DNA of 64,000 nucleotides from Streptomyces graminofaciens (GTDB taxonomy: Bacteria > Actinomycetota > Actinomycetes > Streptomycetales > Streptomycetaceae): assembly GCF_030294945.1 (NCBI RefSeq), contig NZ_AP018448.1, positions 10,326,501 to 10,390,500 on the forward strand, written 5' to 3'. Below, one piece after another: positions 21,169 to 33,987 of the stretch. The notes beneath the pieces were generated by a model, which worked only from the letters and a program-made list of their open reading frames with translations, searched no databases and had not been told where the DNA came from. Numbering within the stretch: position 1 is the stretch's first letter; every line of letters starts with the position of its first letter. A program made the translations under genes and the position numbers.

Positions 21169-22455
21169 ATGAGCAAGATCCTTATTCGTGGTGCGAAGGT
21201 GCTCGGCGGCGAGCCGCAGGACGTGCTGATCGACGGGTCGGTCATCGCTGAGGTGGGAGTCGGTCTCCCGGCCGACGGCGCCGAGGTCGTCGAGGCCGAC
21301 GGCAAGGTGCTCCTGCCGGGCCTCGTCGACCTGCACACGCATCTGCGGGAGCCCGGCCGCGAGGACTCCGAGACCGTGCTGACCGGCACGCGCGCGGCGG
21401 CCTCCGGCGGCTACACGGCCGTCTTCGCCATGGCCAACACCTTCCCGGTCGCCGACACCGCCGGTGTGGTCGAGCAGGTCTACCGACTCGGCCAGGAGCA
21501 CGGCTACTGCGACGTGCAGCCGATCGGCGCCGTCACCGTCGGCCTGGAGGGCAGGAAGCTCGCAGAGCTGGGCGCCATGCACGAGTCGGCCGCCGGGGTC
21601 ACCGTCTTCTCCGACGACGGCAAGTGCGTCGACGACGCCGTGATCATGCGCCGGGCGCTGGAGTACGTGAAGGCCTTCGGCGGTGTCGTCGCCCAGCACG
21701 CGCAGGAGCCGCGGCTGACTGAGGGCGCCCAGATGAACGAGGGCGTCGTCTCCGCCGAGCTGGGGCTCGGGGGATGGCCCGCGGTGGCCGAAGAATCGAT
21801 CATCGCCCGGGATGTCCTGCTCGCCGAGCACGTGGGCTCCCGCGTCCACATCTGCCACCTGTCGACCGCCGGCTCGGTCGAGATCGTCCGCTGGGCCAAG
21901 TCCCGCGGTATCGACGTCACCGCCGAGGTCACCCCGCACCACCTCCTCCTCACCGACGAGCTGGTCCGCTCGTACAACCCGGTCTACAAGGTGAACCCGC
22001 CGCTGCGCACCGAGCGTGATGTGCTCGCCCTGCGCGAGGCGCTCGCCGACGGCACGATCGACATCGTCGCCACCGACCACGCCCCGCACCCGCACGAGGA
22101 CAAGGACTGCGAGTGGGCCGCCGCCGCCATGGGCATGGTCGGCCTGGAGACGGCCCTGTCGGTGGTCCAGGAGACGATGGTCGAGACCGGACTGCTCGAC
22201 TGGGCGGGCGTCGCGGACCGGATGTCGGTCAAGCCCGCCAAGATCGGGCAGGCGGCCGGTCACGGACGTCCCGTCTCGGCAGGTGAGCCCGCCAACCTCA
22301 CGCTCGTCGACACGGCATACCGTGGGTCGGTGGATCCCGCGGGCTTCGCCTCGCGCAGCCGCAACACCCCGTACGAGGGCCGCGAGCTGCCGGGCCGTGT
22401 CACGCACACGTGGCTGCGGGGCAAGGCCACGCTCGTCGACGGGAAGCTCACGTGA
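21169..22455 (+). CDS. pyrC: Dihydroorotase
   Basis: Cyclises carbamoyl aspartate to dihydroorotate. It has 428 residues, a type I dihydroorotase. Zinc ligands are visible in LVDLHTHLREPGRED (HxH), the His residues in VVAQHAQEP and VHICHLSTAG, and the catalytic Asp in IVATDHAPHPHEDK. All these are intact, so it should be active. In the carboxylated-Lys position the protein has Asp in VFSDDGKCV, as in type I enzymes. Its stop overlaps the next GTG (GTGA). Confidence 0.96.
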   Translation: MSKILIRGAKVLGGEPQDVLIDGSVIAEVGVGLPADGAEVVEADGKVLLPGLVDLHTHLREPGREDSETVLTGTRAAASGGYTAVFAMANTFPVADTAGVVEQVYRLGQEHGYCDVQPIGAVTVGLEGRKLAELGAMHESAAGVTVFSDDGKCVDDAVIMRRALEYVKAFGGVVAQHAQEPRLTEGAQMNEGVVSAELGLGGWPAVAEESIIARDVLLAEHVGSRVHICHLSTAGSVEIVRWAKSRGIDVTAEVTPHHLLLTDELVRSYNPVYKVNPPLRTERDVLALREALADGTIDIVATDHAPHPHEDKDCEWAAAAMGMVGLETALSVVQETMVETGLLDWAGVADRMSVKPAKIGQAAGHGRPVSAGEPANLTLVDTAYRGSVDPAGFASRSRNTPYEGRELPGRVTHTWLRGKATLVDGKLT

Positions 22456-23018
22456 CACCTGTACTTCTGCTGGCAGCCGGGAAGGAATCGGCCGAGGTCA
22501 CCGACTGGGCCGCCCGTATCGGCTGGCTCGTCGGACTCGCCCTGTTCATCGCGCTCGTCTACTGGCTGATGCGCGAGGGCTGGAAGTGGCGCGGCACGCT
22601 CCAGAGCGACCTGCCCGCCCTCTCCACCGCGCCGGACGAGCCCGGTGAGGCGAGACTGAGCATGAGCGGCCGCTACCACGGCTCCACCACCGCCGGGCAG
22701 TGGCTCGACCGCATCGTGGCGCACGGCCTGGGCACCCGCAGCCGCGTCGAGCTCACGCTGACGGACGCGGGTCTGGACGTCGTACGCCCGGGAGCGACGG
22801 ACTTCTTCGTCCCGGTCGCGGCCCTGCGCGAGGCCCGGCTCGACAAGGGCATCGCCGGCAAGGTCCTCACCGAGGGCGGGCTGCTGGTCGTCACCTGGGA
22901 GCACGGCGACAGGCTGATCGACTCCGGGTTCCGCTCCGACCGCGCGGCCGAGCACAACGAGTGGGTCGAGGCACTGAACAACATGATCAACAAGACGGAA
23001 ACGGAAGGCGCACGATGA
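22452..23018 (+). CDS. Membrane-anchored PH-like domain protein of the pyr operon
   Basis: The 188-residue protein has one N-terminal membrane helix, [21 protein letters not shown], after a short periplasmic start, then a soluble domain resembling a bacterial PH-like fold ([33 protein letters not shown]). A similar gene occupies the same position between pyrC and carA in mycobacteria (Rv1382, from memory), so the linkage is old. Its function is unknown. Start GTG 22452 overlaps the pyrC stop, and its own stop overlaps the carA ATG, so it is translated in step with pathway enzymes. A role in tethering or regulating carbamoyl-phosphate channelling is speculation. Confidence 0.85.
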   Translation: MTPVLLLAAGKESAEVTDWAARIGWLVGLALFIALVYWLMREGWKWRGTLQSDLPALSTAPDEPGEARLSMSGRYHGSTTAGQWLDRIVAHGLGTRSRVELTLTDAGLDVVRPGATDFFVPVAALREARLDKGIAGKVLTEGGLLVVTWEHGDRLIDSGFRSDRAAEHNEWVEALNNMINKTETEGAR

Positions 23019-24149
23019 CGACCTCCACCCGGGGAGCCACCAGGGTTCCCGCCGTACTCGTCCTGGAGGACGGCCGGATCTTCCGCGGCCGCGCCTACGG
23101 GGCCGTGGGGGTGACCTTCGGCGAGGCCGTGTTCTCCACCGGGATGACCGGCTACCAGGAGACCCTGACCGACCCGTCGTACCACCGCCAGGTCGTCGTG
23201 ATGACCGCCCCGCACGTCGGCAACACCGGCGTCAACGACGAGGACCCCGAGTCCCAGCGGATCTGGGTCGCGGGCTATGTCGTACGGGACCCCGCGCGCG
23301 TCCCCTCGAACTGGCGCTCCCGTCGCTCGCTGGACGACGAGCTGCGCAAGCAGGGTGTCGTCGGGATCTCCGGCATCGACACCCGGGCCCTCACCCGCCA
23401 TCTGCGCGAGCGCGGCGCCATGCGCGTCGGCATCTTCTCCGGCAACGCGCTGCCCGACGAGGGCACCATGCTCACCGAGGTCCGACAGGCCCCCGAGATG
23501 AAGGGCGCCGACCTCTCCGCCGAGGTCGCCACCAAGGAGACGTACGTCGTCCCGGCGATCGGCGAGAAGAAGTTCACCGTCGCCGCCGTCGACCTCGGCA
23601 TCAAGGGCATGACCCCGCACCGCATGGCCGAGCGCGGCATCGAGGTGCACGTGCTGCCGGCCACGGCGAGCGTCGACGACGTGTACGCCGTGAACCCCGA
23701 CGGTGTGTTCTTCTCCAACGGCCCCGGCGACCCGGCCACCGCCGACCACCCGGTCTCCGTGATGCGGTCGGTCCTGGAGCGCGGCACCCCGCTGTTCGGC
23801 ATCTGCTTCGGCAACCAGATCCTGGGGCGCGCCCTCGGCTTCGGCACCTACAAGCTGAAGTACGGCCACCGCGGCATCAACCAGCCGGTGCAGGACCGTA
23901 CGACCGGCAAGGTCGAGGTCACCGCGCACAACCACGGCTTCGCCGTCGACGCCCCGCTCGACAAGGTCTCCGAGACCCCCTACGGCCGCGCCGAGGTCTC
24001 CCACGTGTGCCTCAACGACAACGTGGTGGAGGGGCTCCAGCTCCTCGACCGGCCGGCCTTCAGCGTCCAGTACCACCCCGAAGCGGCAGCGGGCCCGCAC
24101 GACGCCGCCTACCTGTTCGACCGCTTCGTATCCCTGATGGAGGGCCAGC

Positions 24150-24157
<8 letters not shown>
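23015..24157 (+). CDS. carA: Carbamoyl-phosphate synthase small subunit
   Basis: The glutaminase subunit supplies ammonia to CarB for carbamoyl phosphate. It has 380 residues. The class I amidotransferase nucleophile is the Cys in [16 protein letters not shown], with the catalytic His and Glu in [15 protein letters not shown]. The usual LGHQ is FGNQ here, a change outside the catalytic triad. N-terminal [17 protein letters not shown] is typical of CarA. ATG 23015 overlaps the preceding stop; carB starts 8 bp before its own stop. Confidence 0.97.
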
Positions 24158-27458
<3,301 letters not shown>

Positions 27459-27467
27459 CAGCCCTGA

Positions 27468-27493
27468 GGGGGACACCGGAAACGGTGTCCCCC
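27468..27493 (+). terminator. Hairpin with GAAA tetraloop between carB and pyrD
   Basis: GGGGGACACCG at 27468-27478 pairs perfectly with CGGTGTCCCCC at 27483-27493 across a GAAA loop, followed by TCTTC. It looks like an intrinsic terminator or processing stop inside the pyr operon, and could reduce pyrD-pyrF expression. Confidence 0.65.
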
Positions 27494-27521
27494 TCTTCAT
27501 GAGGACCCCTGAGGACTCTCG

Positions 27522-28631
27522 ATGTACAAGCTTTTCTTCCGTCTGGTTTTCACACGGATGGACCCCGAGGAGGCCCATTACCTGGCCTTCCGCTGGATCC
27601 GCCTCGCCGTCCGCATCCCCGTTCTGCGCACCTTCGTCGCGGCCGCCCTCGCGCCCCGCTACGAAGAGCTGCGCACCGAGGCCTTCGGGCTGCGCATGCA
27701 CGGTCCGTTCGGGCTGGCCGCCGGCTTCGACAAGAACGCCGTCGCGATCGACGGGATGTCGATGCTGGGCTTCGACCACGTCGAGATCGGCACGGTGACG
27801 GGGGAGGCGCAGCCCGGGAACCCCAAGAAGCGGCTGTTCCGCCTGGTCGCCGACCGGGCGCTGATCAACCGCATGGGCTTCAACAACGAGGGCTCGCTCG
27901 CCGTGGCCGCCCGCCTGGCCTCGCGCACCCCGGTTTTCAGGACCGTCGTGGGCGTCAACATCGGCAAGACGAAGGTCGTCCCGGAGGACGAGGCCGCCGG
28001 GGACTACGTGAAGTCCACCGAGCGTCTCGCGCCCCACGCCGACTACCTGGTCGTCAACGTCTCCTCGCCCAACACGCCCGGCCTGCGCAACCTCCAGGCC
28101 ACGGAGGCACTGCGGCCCCTGCTCACCGCCGTGCGCGAGGCCGCCGACCGCACGGTCCGTACGCGCCGGGTGCCGCTGCTCGTCAAGATCGCGCCGGACC
28201 TCGCCGACGAGGACATCGACGCCGTCGCCGACCTCGCCGTGGAACTGGGCCTGGACGGGATCATCGCCACGAACACCACCATCGCGCGCGAGGGACTCGG
28301 TCTGAAGTCCCAACCCACTCTCTTCAAGGAGACGGGTGGCCTCTCCGGCGCCCCGCTCAAGGCACGCTCCCTGGAGGTCCTGCGCCGCCTCTACGCGCGC
28401 GTGGGCGACCGGATCACCCTGGTGGGCGTCGGCGGCATCGAGAACGCCGAGGACGCCTGGCAGCGCATCCTGGCCGGAGCCACGCTGGTCCAGGGCTACA
28501 GCGCCTTCGTCTACGAGGGCCCCTTCTGGGCGCGCGCCATCCACAAGGGCCTCGCGGCACGCCTGCGCACGAGCCCGTACGCCACGCTCGCCGAAGCGGT
28601 CGGCGCCGACGTGAGGAAGAGGACGGCATGA
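27522..28631 (+). CDS. pyrD: Dihydroorotate dehydrogenase (quinone), class 2
   Basis: Oxidises dihydroorotate to orotate with FMN and membrane quinone. It has 369 residues. The N-terminal helices ([25 protein letters not shown]) form the membrane-associated quinone site of class 2 enzymes. The catalytic Ser is in [15 protein letters not shown], and FMN contacts occur in [19 protein letters not shown] and [18 protein letters not shown] 27522 follows a hairpin and a short leader. Its stop overlaps the pyrF ATG. Confidence 0.96.
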   Translation: MYKLFFRLVFTRMDPEEAHYLAFRWIRLAVRIPVLRTFVAAALAPRYEELRTEAFGLRMHGPFGLAAGFDKNAVAIDGMSMLGFDHVEIGTVTGEAQPGNPKKRLFRLVADRALINRMGFNNEGSLAVAARLASRTPVFRTVVGVNIGKTKVVPEDEAAGDYVKSTERLAPHADYLVVNVSSPNTPGLRNLQATEALRPLLTAVREAADRTVRTRRVPLLVKIAPDLADEDIDAVADLAVELGLDGIIATNTTIAREGLGLKSQPTLFKETGGLSGAPLKARSLEVLRRLYARVGDRITLVGVGGIENAEDAWQRILAGATLVQGYSAFVYEGPFWARAIHKGLAARLRTSPYATLAEAVGADVRKRTA

Positions 28632-29467
28632 CCGAGACCTTCGGTACGCGGCTGCGCCGCGCCATGGACGAGCGCGGCCCCCTGTGCGTCGGCATCGACC
28701 CGCACGCCTCCCTGCTCGCCGACTGGGGCCTGGACGACGACATCGCGGGCCTGGAGCGGTTCAGCCGCACGGTCGTCGAGGCGCTGGCCGACCAGGTGGC
28801 CGTCTTCAAGCCGCAGAGCGCCTTCTTCGAGCGCTTCGGGTCGCGCGGCATCGCCGTACTGGAGAAGACGGTCGAGGAAGCGCGGGCGGCCGGGGCGCTG
28901 GTCGTCATGGACGCCAAGCGCGGTGACATCGGCTCCACCATGGCCGCGTACGCCGAGACCTTCCTGCGCAAGGACGCCCCGCTGTTCTCCGACGCGCTGA
29001 CGGTCTCGCCGTACCTCGGCTACGGCTCGCTGAAGCCGGCCGTGGAACTGGCGCGCGAGAGCGGCGCCGGGCTGTTCGTACTGGCGCTGACCTCCAACCC
29101 GGAGGGCGGCGAGGTGCAGCACGCGGTGCGTGGTGACGGGCGGAACGTCGGAGCGACGATGCTGGCGCACCTGGCGGCCGAGAACGCGGGAGAAAAGCCC
29201 ATGGGCTCCTTCGGCGCCGTCGTGGGCGCCACGCTGGGCGACCTCTCCTCGTACGACCTGGACATCAACGGACCTCTCCTCGCGCCCGGGATCGGCGCAC
29301 AAGGGGCCACTCCGGCCGATCTCCCGGCGGTCTTCGGGGCGGCCGTGCGCAATGTGGTGCCGAACGTCAGCCGTGGCGTCCTCCGTCACGGTCCCGACGT
29401 CGTCGCGCTGCGTGACGCCTCGGCTCGTTTCGCGGAGGAGATCCGCACCGCGGTGGCGGCGGCCTGA
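28628..29467 (+). CDS. pyrF: Orotidine 5'-phosphate decarboxylase (long type)
   Basis: Decarboxylates OMP to UMP, the last de novo step. It has 279 residues, the longer type 2 OMP decarboxylase found in actinobacteria and myxobacteria. LCVGIDPHASLLADWGL starts the barrel, and the catalytic Lys/Asp array is VVMDAKRGDIGSTMAAYAE. Phosphate-binding residues are in LAPGIGAQGATPAD and NVSRGVLR. It closes the pyr operon. Downstream is 266 bp without a gene, leading to sIHF. Confidence 0.96.
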   Translation: MTETFGTRLRRAMDERGPLCVGIDPHASLLADWGLDDDIAGLERFSRTVVEALADQVAVFKPQSAFFERFGSRGIAVLEKTVEEARAAGALVVMDAKRGDIGSTMAAYAETFLRKDAPLFSDALTVSPYLGYGSLKPAVELARESGAGLFVLALTSNPEGGEVQHAVRGDGRNVGATMLAHLAAENAGEKPMGSFGAVVGATLGDLSSYDLDINGPLLAPGIGAQGATPADLPAVFGAAVRNVVPNVSRGVLRHGPDVVALRDASARFAEEIRTAVAAA

Positions 29468-29733
29468 GACCTCCGATGAGTGCCCGAGGGGCGCTTCATG
29501 GACGGCCTGAGTCTGAATACATCCTCAAATCCAGGGCAGTATGCCGGTTATGTCCGACTCCAGGGAGGCTGACCAGGACTTTTCCGCTGTTCTCGCTGAC
29601 TCCAGCGGAGATGGCCGCTAGTCTCCGAGCAGAGTCAACGGGCGAGCGTGTTGCTCGTGGCTCCCTAGGTGTGGGGCGACTAGGTTCCTCACCGGTCCGT
29701 ATCCGACAGTTCGACATCCGAGGTGACGTAGGC

Positions 29734-30057
29734 GTGGCTCTTCCGCCCCTTACCCCTGAACAGCGCGCAGCCGCGCTCGAAAAGGCCGCCGCGGCTCGCC
29801 GGGAGCGGGCCGAGGTCAAGAATCGACTCAAGCACTCCGGCGCCTCCCTGCATGAGGTCATCAAGCAGGGCCAGGAGAACGACGTCATCGGCAAGATGAA
29901 GGTCTCCGCCCTGCTCGAGTCCCTGCCGGGCGTGGGCAAGGTCCGCGCCAAGCAGATCATGGAGCGACTCGGCATCTCCGAGAGCCGTCGTGTCCGCGGC
30001 CTCGGCTCCAACCAGATCGCTTCCCTGGAGCGTGAGTTCGGCAGTACCGGTTCCTGA
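29734..30057 (+). CDS. Actinobacterial integration host factor sIHF
   Basis: sIHF is a small nucleoid-associated protein that binds duplex DNA and affects topology, development and secondary metabolism. The 107-residue protein starts at GTG 29734 ([20 protein letters not shown]) with GAGGTGAC upstream; a longer in-frame start would add an unsupported leader of 86 residues. A long charged helix ([15 protein letters not shown]) precedes a helix-two-turns-helix domain ([20 protein letters not shown]) that contacts DNA. It is essentially the same protein as I recall from S. coelicolor SCO1480. Linkage to gmk-rpoZ-coaBC-metK is conserved in actinobacteria. Confidence 0.96.
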   Translation: MALPPLTPEQRAAALEKAAAARRERAEVKNRLKHSGASLHEVIKQGQENDVIGKMKVSALLESLPGVGKVRAKQIMERLGISESRRVRGLGSNQIASLEREFGSTGS

Positions 30058-30116
30058 TCCCGGGCCCTGTCGGGAGGGAGTCCCGGGCACTCCGGGATTG
30101 CTGGAATAATCGCTGC

Positions 30117-30710
30117 ATGGCTGCAACATCCCGGGGCGCGACCCCCGAGCCCCCGGACGTACGTCCGCGACTGACCGTGCTCTCCGGCCCCTCAGGGGTC
30201 GGCAAGAGCACGGTCGTCGCTCATATGCGCAAGGCCCACCCCGAGGTCTGGCTCTCGGTGTCGGCGACGACCCGAAAGCCGCGCCCCGGCGAGAAGCACG
30301 GAGTCCACTACTTCTTCGTCACCGACGAGGAGATGGACAAGCTGATCGCCAACAGCGAGCTGCTGGAGTGGGCCGAGTTCGCCGGCAACCGCTACGGCAC
30401 TCCACGGGCCGCCGTGCTGGAACGCCTGGAGCGGGGCGAGCCCGTCCTGCTGGAGATCGACCTCCAGGGCGCCCGGCAGGTCCGCGAGACCATGCCCGAC
30501 GCTCAGCTGGTGTTCCTGGCTCCTCCCTCCTGGGACGAGCTGGTGCGCCGGCTCACCGGGCGGGGCACCGAACCGCCCGAGGTGATCGAGCGCCGCCTGC
30601 AGGCCGCCAAGATCGAGCTGGCGGCCGAGCCGGAGTTCGACGTGACCTTGGTCAACACCTCCGTCGAGGACGTGGCTCGCGAGCTGCTAGCCTTGATGGA
30701 TGTTGTGTGA
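30117..30710 (+). CDS. gmk: Guanylate kinase
   Basis: Phosphorylates GMP to GDP. It has 197 residues. The P-loop is [20 protein letters not shown]-binding residues are in [21 protein letters not shown] and [10 protein letters not shown], and [12 protein letters not shown] is the Walker B region. The lid is [20 protein letters not shown] 30117 lies 59 bp after sIHF. rpoZ follows 64 bp downstream. Confidence 0.96.
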   Translation: MAATSRGATPEPPDVRPRLTVLSGPSGVGKSTVVAHMRKAHPEVWLSVSATTRKPRPGEKHGVHYFFVTDEEMDKLIANSELLEWAEFAGNRYGTPRAAVLERLERGEPVLLEIDLQGARQVRETMPDAQLVFLAPPSWDELVRRLTGRGTEPPEVIERRLQAAKIELAAEPEFDVTLVNTSVEDVARELLALMDVV

Positions 30711-30774
30711 TCACGGGTTCTGTCCGGTTTCTGTGATCACGACCGATCTTTTCCCATCCATCGGAAGGTAGAGC

Positions 30775-31044
30775 GTGTCCTCTTCCATCTCCGCGCCCGA
30801 GGGCATCATCAACCCGCCGATCGACGAGCTCCTCGAGGCCACCGACTCGAAGTACAGCCTCGTGATCTACGCGGCCAAGCGTGCCCGCCAGATCAACGCG
30901 TACTACTCGCAGCTCGGCGAGGGCCTCCTCGAGTACGTCGGTCCCCTCGTGGACACCCACGTCCACGAGAAGCCGCTCTCGATCGCCCTCCGCGAGATCA
31001 ACGCGGGTCTGCTGACGTCCGAGGCCGTCGAGGGCCCCGCGTAG
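30775..31044 (+). CDS. rpoZ: RNA polymerase omega subunit
   Basis: Omega helps fold and keep the beta' subunit in RNA polymerase. It has 89 residues from GTG 30775, preceded by GGAAGGTAGAGC. The family core is [20 protein letters not shown] and [17 protein letters not shown], with the extended C-terminus typical of actinobacteria ([16 protein letters not shown]). A perfect 15-bp hairpin follows. Confidence 0.96.
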   Translation: MSSSISAPEGIINPPIDELLEATDSKYSLVIYAAKRARQINAYYSQLGEGLLEYVGPLVDTHVHEKPLSIALREINAGLLTSEAVEGPA

Positions 31045-31079
31045 GCGTCAGTAGTATTTTCCGCTTGCAGTTGGTTTTT

Positions 31080-31114
31080 CCACAGGCCCGGCAGCGCGAC
31101 TGCCGGGCCTGTGG
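31080..31114 (+). terminator. Perfect 15-bp hairpin after rpoZ
   Basis: CCACAGGCCCGGCAG at 31080-31094 pairs with 31100-31114 across a 5-nt loop. T-rich sequence precedes rather than follows it, so it is a Streptomyces-type terminator without a U-tract. Confidence 0.75.
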
Positions 31115-31175
31115 TGTGTGATGGACTCGTACGCCGACGAGCCGCGGCGTGCTGGTGTCGAATGCGGGAGGCCCG

Positions 31176-32378
31176 GTGGGCAAGCCGAAGGTCGTTCTTG
31201 GGGTCAGCGGTGGCATCGCCGCGTACAAGGCGTGCGAGTTGCTGCGCAGGCTGAGCGAGTCCGGGCATGACGTACGGGTGGTGCCCACGGCCTCCGCCCT
31301 GCATTTCGTCGGTGCCGCCACCTGGTCCGCGCTCTCCGGCAACCCCGTCTCGACCGAGGTGTGGGACGACGTCCACGAGGTGCCGCACGTCCGCATCGGC
31401 CAGCAGGCCGACCTGGTCGTCGTAGCCCCCGCCACGGCCGACACGCTGGCCAAGGCCGCCCACGGCCTGGCCGACGACCTCCTCACCAACACCCTGCTCA
31501 CCGCCCGCTGTCCGGTCGTCTTCGCCCCCGCCATGCACACCGAGATGTGGGAACACCCGGCCACCCAGGAGAACGTGGCGACGCTGCGCCGCCGCGGCGC
31601 CGTGGTCATCGAGCCCGCAGTGGGCCGGCTGACCGGCGTCGACACGGGCAAGGGGCGGCTGCCCGACCCCGCCGAGATCTTCGAGGTCTGCCGCCGGGTG
31701 CTCGCCAGGGGCGTCACCGAACCGGACCTCGCCGGCCGTCATGTCGTCGTGAGCGCCGGCGGCACCCGCGAACCCCTCGACCCCGTCCGCTTCCTCGGCA
31801 ACCGCTCCTCCGGCAAGCAGGGGTACGCCCTGGCCCGCACGGCTGCCGCCCGGGGCGCCCGGGTCACCCTGATCGAGGCGAACACCGGACTGCCCGACCC
31901 CGCGGGCGTGGACGTCGTAAGGGTCGGTACGGCGGTCCAGTTGCGCGAGGCGGTGCTCAAGGCGGCCTCGGACGCCGATGTGGTCGTGATGGCGGCGGCG
32001 GTGGCGGACTTCCGCCCGGAGACGTACGCCGCCGGCAAGATCAAGAAGAAGGACGGGCAGGAGCCGGAGCCCATCGTCCTGGTCCGTAATCCGGACATCC
32101 TCGCGGAGATATCGGCCGACCGGCCGCGCCCCGAACAGGTGGTCGTCGGCTTCGCCGCCGAGACCGACGACGTCCTCGCCAACGGCCGTACGAAGCTGGC
32201 GCGGAAGGGGTGCGACCTCCTCGTGGTGAACGAGGTGGGGGAGCGCAAGACCTTCGGCTCCGAGGAGAACGAGGCCGTGGTGCTGGGCGCCGACGGCAGT
32301 GAGACCCCGGTGCCGTACGGCCCGAAGGAAGCCTTGGCCGAAACGGTGTGGGACCTGGTGGCGCATCGGTTGCGCTGA
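31176..32378 (+). CDS. coaBC: Bifunctional phosphopantothenoylcysteine decarboxylase / phosphopantothenate--cysteine ligase
   Basis: Two steps of coenzyme A synthesis are fused in one 400-residue protein. The N-terminal CoaC flavoprotein starts KPKVVLGVSGGIAAYKACEL. Its PxMNxxMW motif reads PAMHTEMW, with His for Asn, which I recall as normal for actinobacteria. The C-terminal CoaB half has VVVSAGGTREPLDPVRFLGN, SSGKQGYALA and the Lys-rich KIKKKDGQ loop. GTG 31176 has GCGGGAGG just upstream; an in-frame GTG at 31149 has none. A nested hairpin follows. Confidence 0.95.
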   Translation: MGKPKVVLGVSGGIAAYKACELLRRLSESGHDVRVVPTASALHFVGAATWSALSGNPVSTEVWDDVHEVPHVRIGQQADLVVVAPATADTLAKAAHGLADDLLTNTLLTARCPVVFAPAMHTEMWEHPATQENVATLRRRGAVVIEPAVGRLTGVDTGKGRLPDPAEIFEVCRRVLARGVTEPDLAGRHVVVSAGGTREPLDPVRFLGNRSSGKQGYALARTAAARGARVTLIEANTGLPDPAGVDVVRVGTAVQLREAVLKAASDADVVVMAAAVADFRPETYAAGKIKKKDGQEPEPIVLVRNPDILAEISADRPRPEQVVVGFAAETDDVLANGRTKLARKGCDLLVVNEVGERKTFGSEENEAVVLGADGSETPVPYGPKEALAETVWDLVAHRLR

Positions 32379-32390
32379 CCGTTCTATTCG

Positions 32391-32440
32391 CGCCAGGGCT
32401 CACTCGAACCCCTCACATTAGGGGTGTGGCGACCCTGGCG
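32391..32440 (+). terminator. Nested hairpin between coaBC and metK
   Basis: CGCCAGGG (32391-32398) pairs with CCCTGGCG (32433-32440), and inside it ACCCCT (32408-32413) pairs with AGGGGT (32420-32425). It could end the coaBC transcript or form part of the metK leader. Confidence 0.5.
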
Positions 32441-32618
32441 GACACCGTCGGCCACGGGGCAGAATGCAGGTGCCGCAGGTCACAGAGCTCCCGAGAGGCG
32501 AGACAGGTGGGCCGGTGGCCGAGCCCGACCGATAAACTGTTCTCGGACGACGCCGGGCGCAGCCCCCAGCTCGTCCGCCAATGATCAGCCAGCAGCCGCT
32601 GCAACCACAGGGAGCGTT

Positions 32619-33827
32619 GTGTCCCGTCGTCTGTTCACCTCGGAGTCCGTGACCGAGGGTCACCCCGACAAGATCGCTGACCAGATCAGCGATGCCATTC
32701 TCGATGCGCTCCTGCGCGAGGACCCCTCGTCCCGCGTCGCCGTGGAGACGCTCATCACCACCGGCCTGGTGCACGTGGCCGGTGAGGTCACGACCAAGGC
32801 CTACGCGCCGATCGCCCAGCTGGTCCGCGACACGATCCTGGAGATCGGCTACGACTCGTCGAAGAAGGGCTTCGACGGCGCGTCCTGTGGTGTGTCGGTG
32901 TCGATCGGCTCGCAGTCCCCTGACATCGCACAGGGCGTCGACACGGCGTACGAGACCCGGGTCGAGGGTGATGACGACGAGCTGGACCGTCAGGGTGCCG
33001 GTGACCAGGGCCTGATGTTCGGCTACGCGACGGACGAGACGCCGACGCTGATGCCGCTGCCGATCTTCCTGGCCCACCGCCTGTCGAAGCGCCTGTCCGA
33101 GGTCCGCAAGAACGGCACGATCCCCTACCTGCGTCCCGACGGCAAGACCCAGGTCACCATCGAGTACGACGGCGACAAGGCGGTCCGGCTGGACACGGTC
33201 GTGGTCTCCTCGCAGCACGCGAGCGACATCGACCTGGAGTCGTTGCTGGCCCCCGACATCCGCGAGTTCGTGGTGGAGCCGGAGCTGAAGGCGCTCCTCG
33301 ACGAGGGCATCAAGCTGGACACCGACGGCTACCGCCTGCTGGTGAACCCGACCGGCCGCTTCGAGATCGGCGGCCCGATGGGCGACGCCGGCCTCACCGG
33401 CCGCAAGATCATCATCGACACCTATGGCGGCATGGCCCGCCACGGCGGCGGCGCCTTCTCCGGCAAGGACCCGTCCAAGGTCGACCGCTCCGCCGCATAC
33501 GCGATGCGCTGGGTCGCCAAGAACGTCGTCGCGGCCGGTCTGGCCGCGCGCTGCGAGGTCCAGGTGGCGTACGCGATCGGCAAGGCCGAGCCCGTGGGCC
33601 TCTTCGTCGAGACCTTCGGCACCGCCAAGATCGACGTCGACAAGATCGAGAAGGCCATCGACGAGGTCTTCGACCTCCGCCCGGCCGCGATCATCCGCGA
33701 CCTCGACCTGCTCCGCCCGATCTACGGCAAGACCGCCGCGTACGGTCACTTCGGCCGCGAGCTGCCCGACTTCACGTGGGAGCGCACGGACCGTGTGGAG
33801 GCGCTGCGCAAGGCGGCGGGGCTGTAG
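32619..33827 (+). CDS. metK: S-adenosylmethionine synthase
   Basis: Makes SAM from methionine and ATP. It has 402 residues from GTG 32619 ([20 protein letters not shown]), with GGGAGCGTT upstream; in-frame starts further upstream only extend into the leader. Active-site motifs include [47 protein letters not shown] and the P-loop-like [22 protein letters not shown] made here is the cofactor for the methyltransferase rsmB in the same window. The 240-bp upstream region was checked for a SAM riboswitch and none is convincing. Confidence 0.97.
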   Translation: MSRRLFTSESVTEGHPDKIADQISDAILDALLREDPSSRVAVETLITTGLVHVAGEVTTKAYAPIAQLVRDTILEIGYDSSKKGFDGASCGVSVSIGSQSPDIAQGVDTAYETRVEGDDDELDRQGAGDQGLMFGYATDETPTLMPLPIFLAHRLSKRLSEVRKNGTIPYLRPDGKTQVTIEYDGDKAVRLDTVVVSSQHASDIDLESLLAPDIREFVVEPELKALLDEGIKLDTDGYRLLVNPTGRFEIGGPMGDAGLTGRKIIIDTYGGMARHGGGAFSGKDPSKVDRSAAYAMRWVAKNVVAAGLAARCEVQVAYAIGKAEPVGLFVETFGTAKIDVDKIEKAIDEVFDLRPAAIIRDLDLLRPIYGKTAAYGHFGRELPDFTWERTDRVEALRKAAGL

Positions 33828-33987
33828 GCCCCACGCGTTCGTAGGTCTTCGGTTCTTCGCGAGGCCCGTTGTCCCCTGGGGGCACCGGGCCTCGTTGCCG
33901 TGTGCGGGGCGACGGGTGGGCCCGAGGCCGGGCGGGCGGGGAGTTCGAGGGCGTCGGTTGTCAGTGGGGTTTGGTAGGAATGCAGGC

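Noticed and set aside
32441..32618. Possible SAM riboswitch upstream of metK, because of a GGTCACAGAG-like start
   Set aside because: The sequence does not continue with the SAM-I or SAM-IV core, and the expected pseudoknot and conserved GGCAACC are absent.
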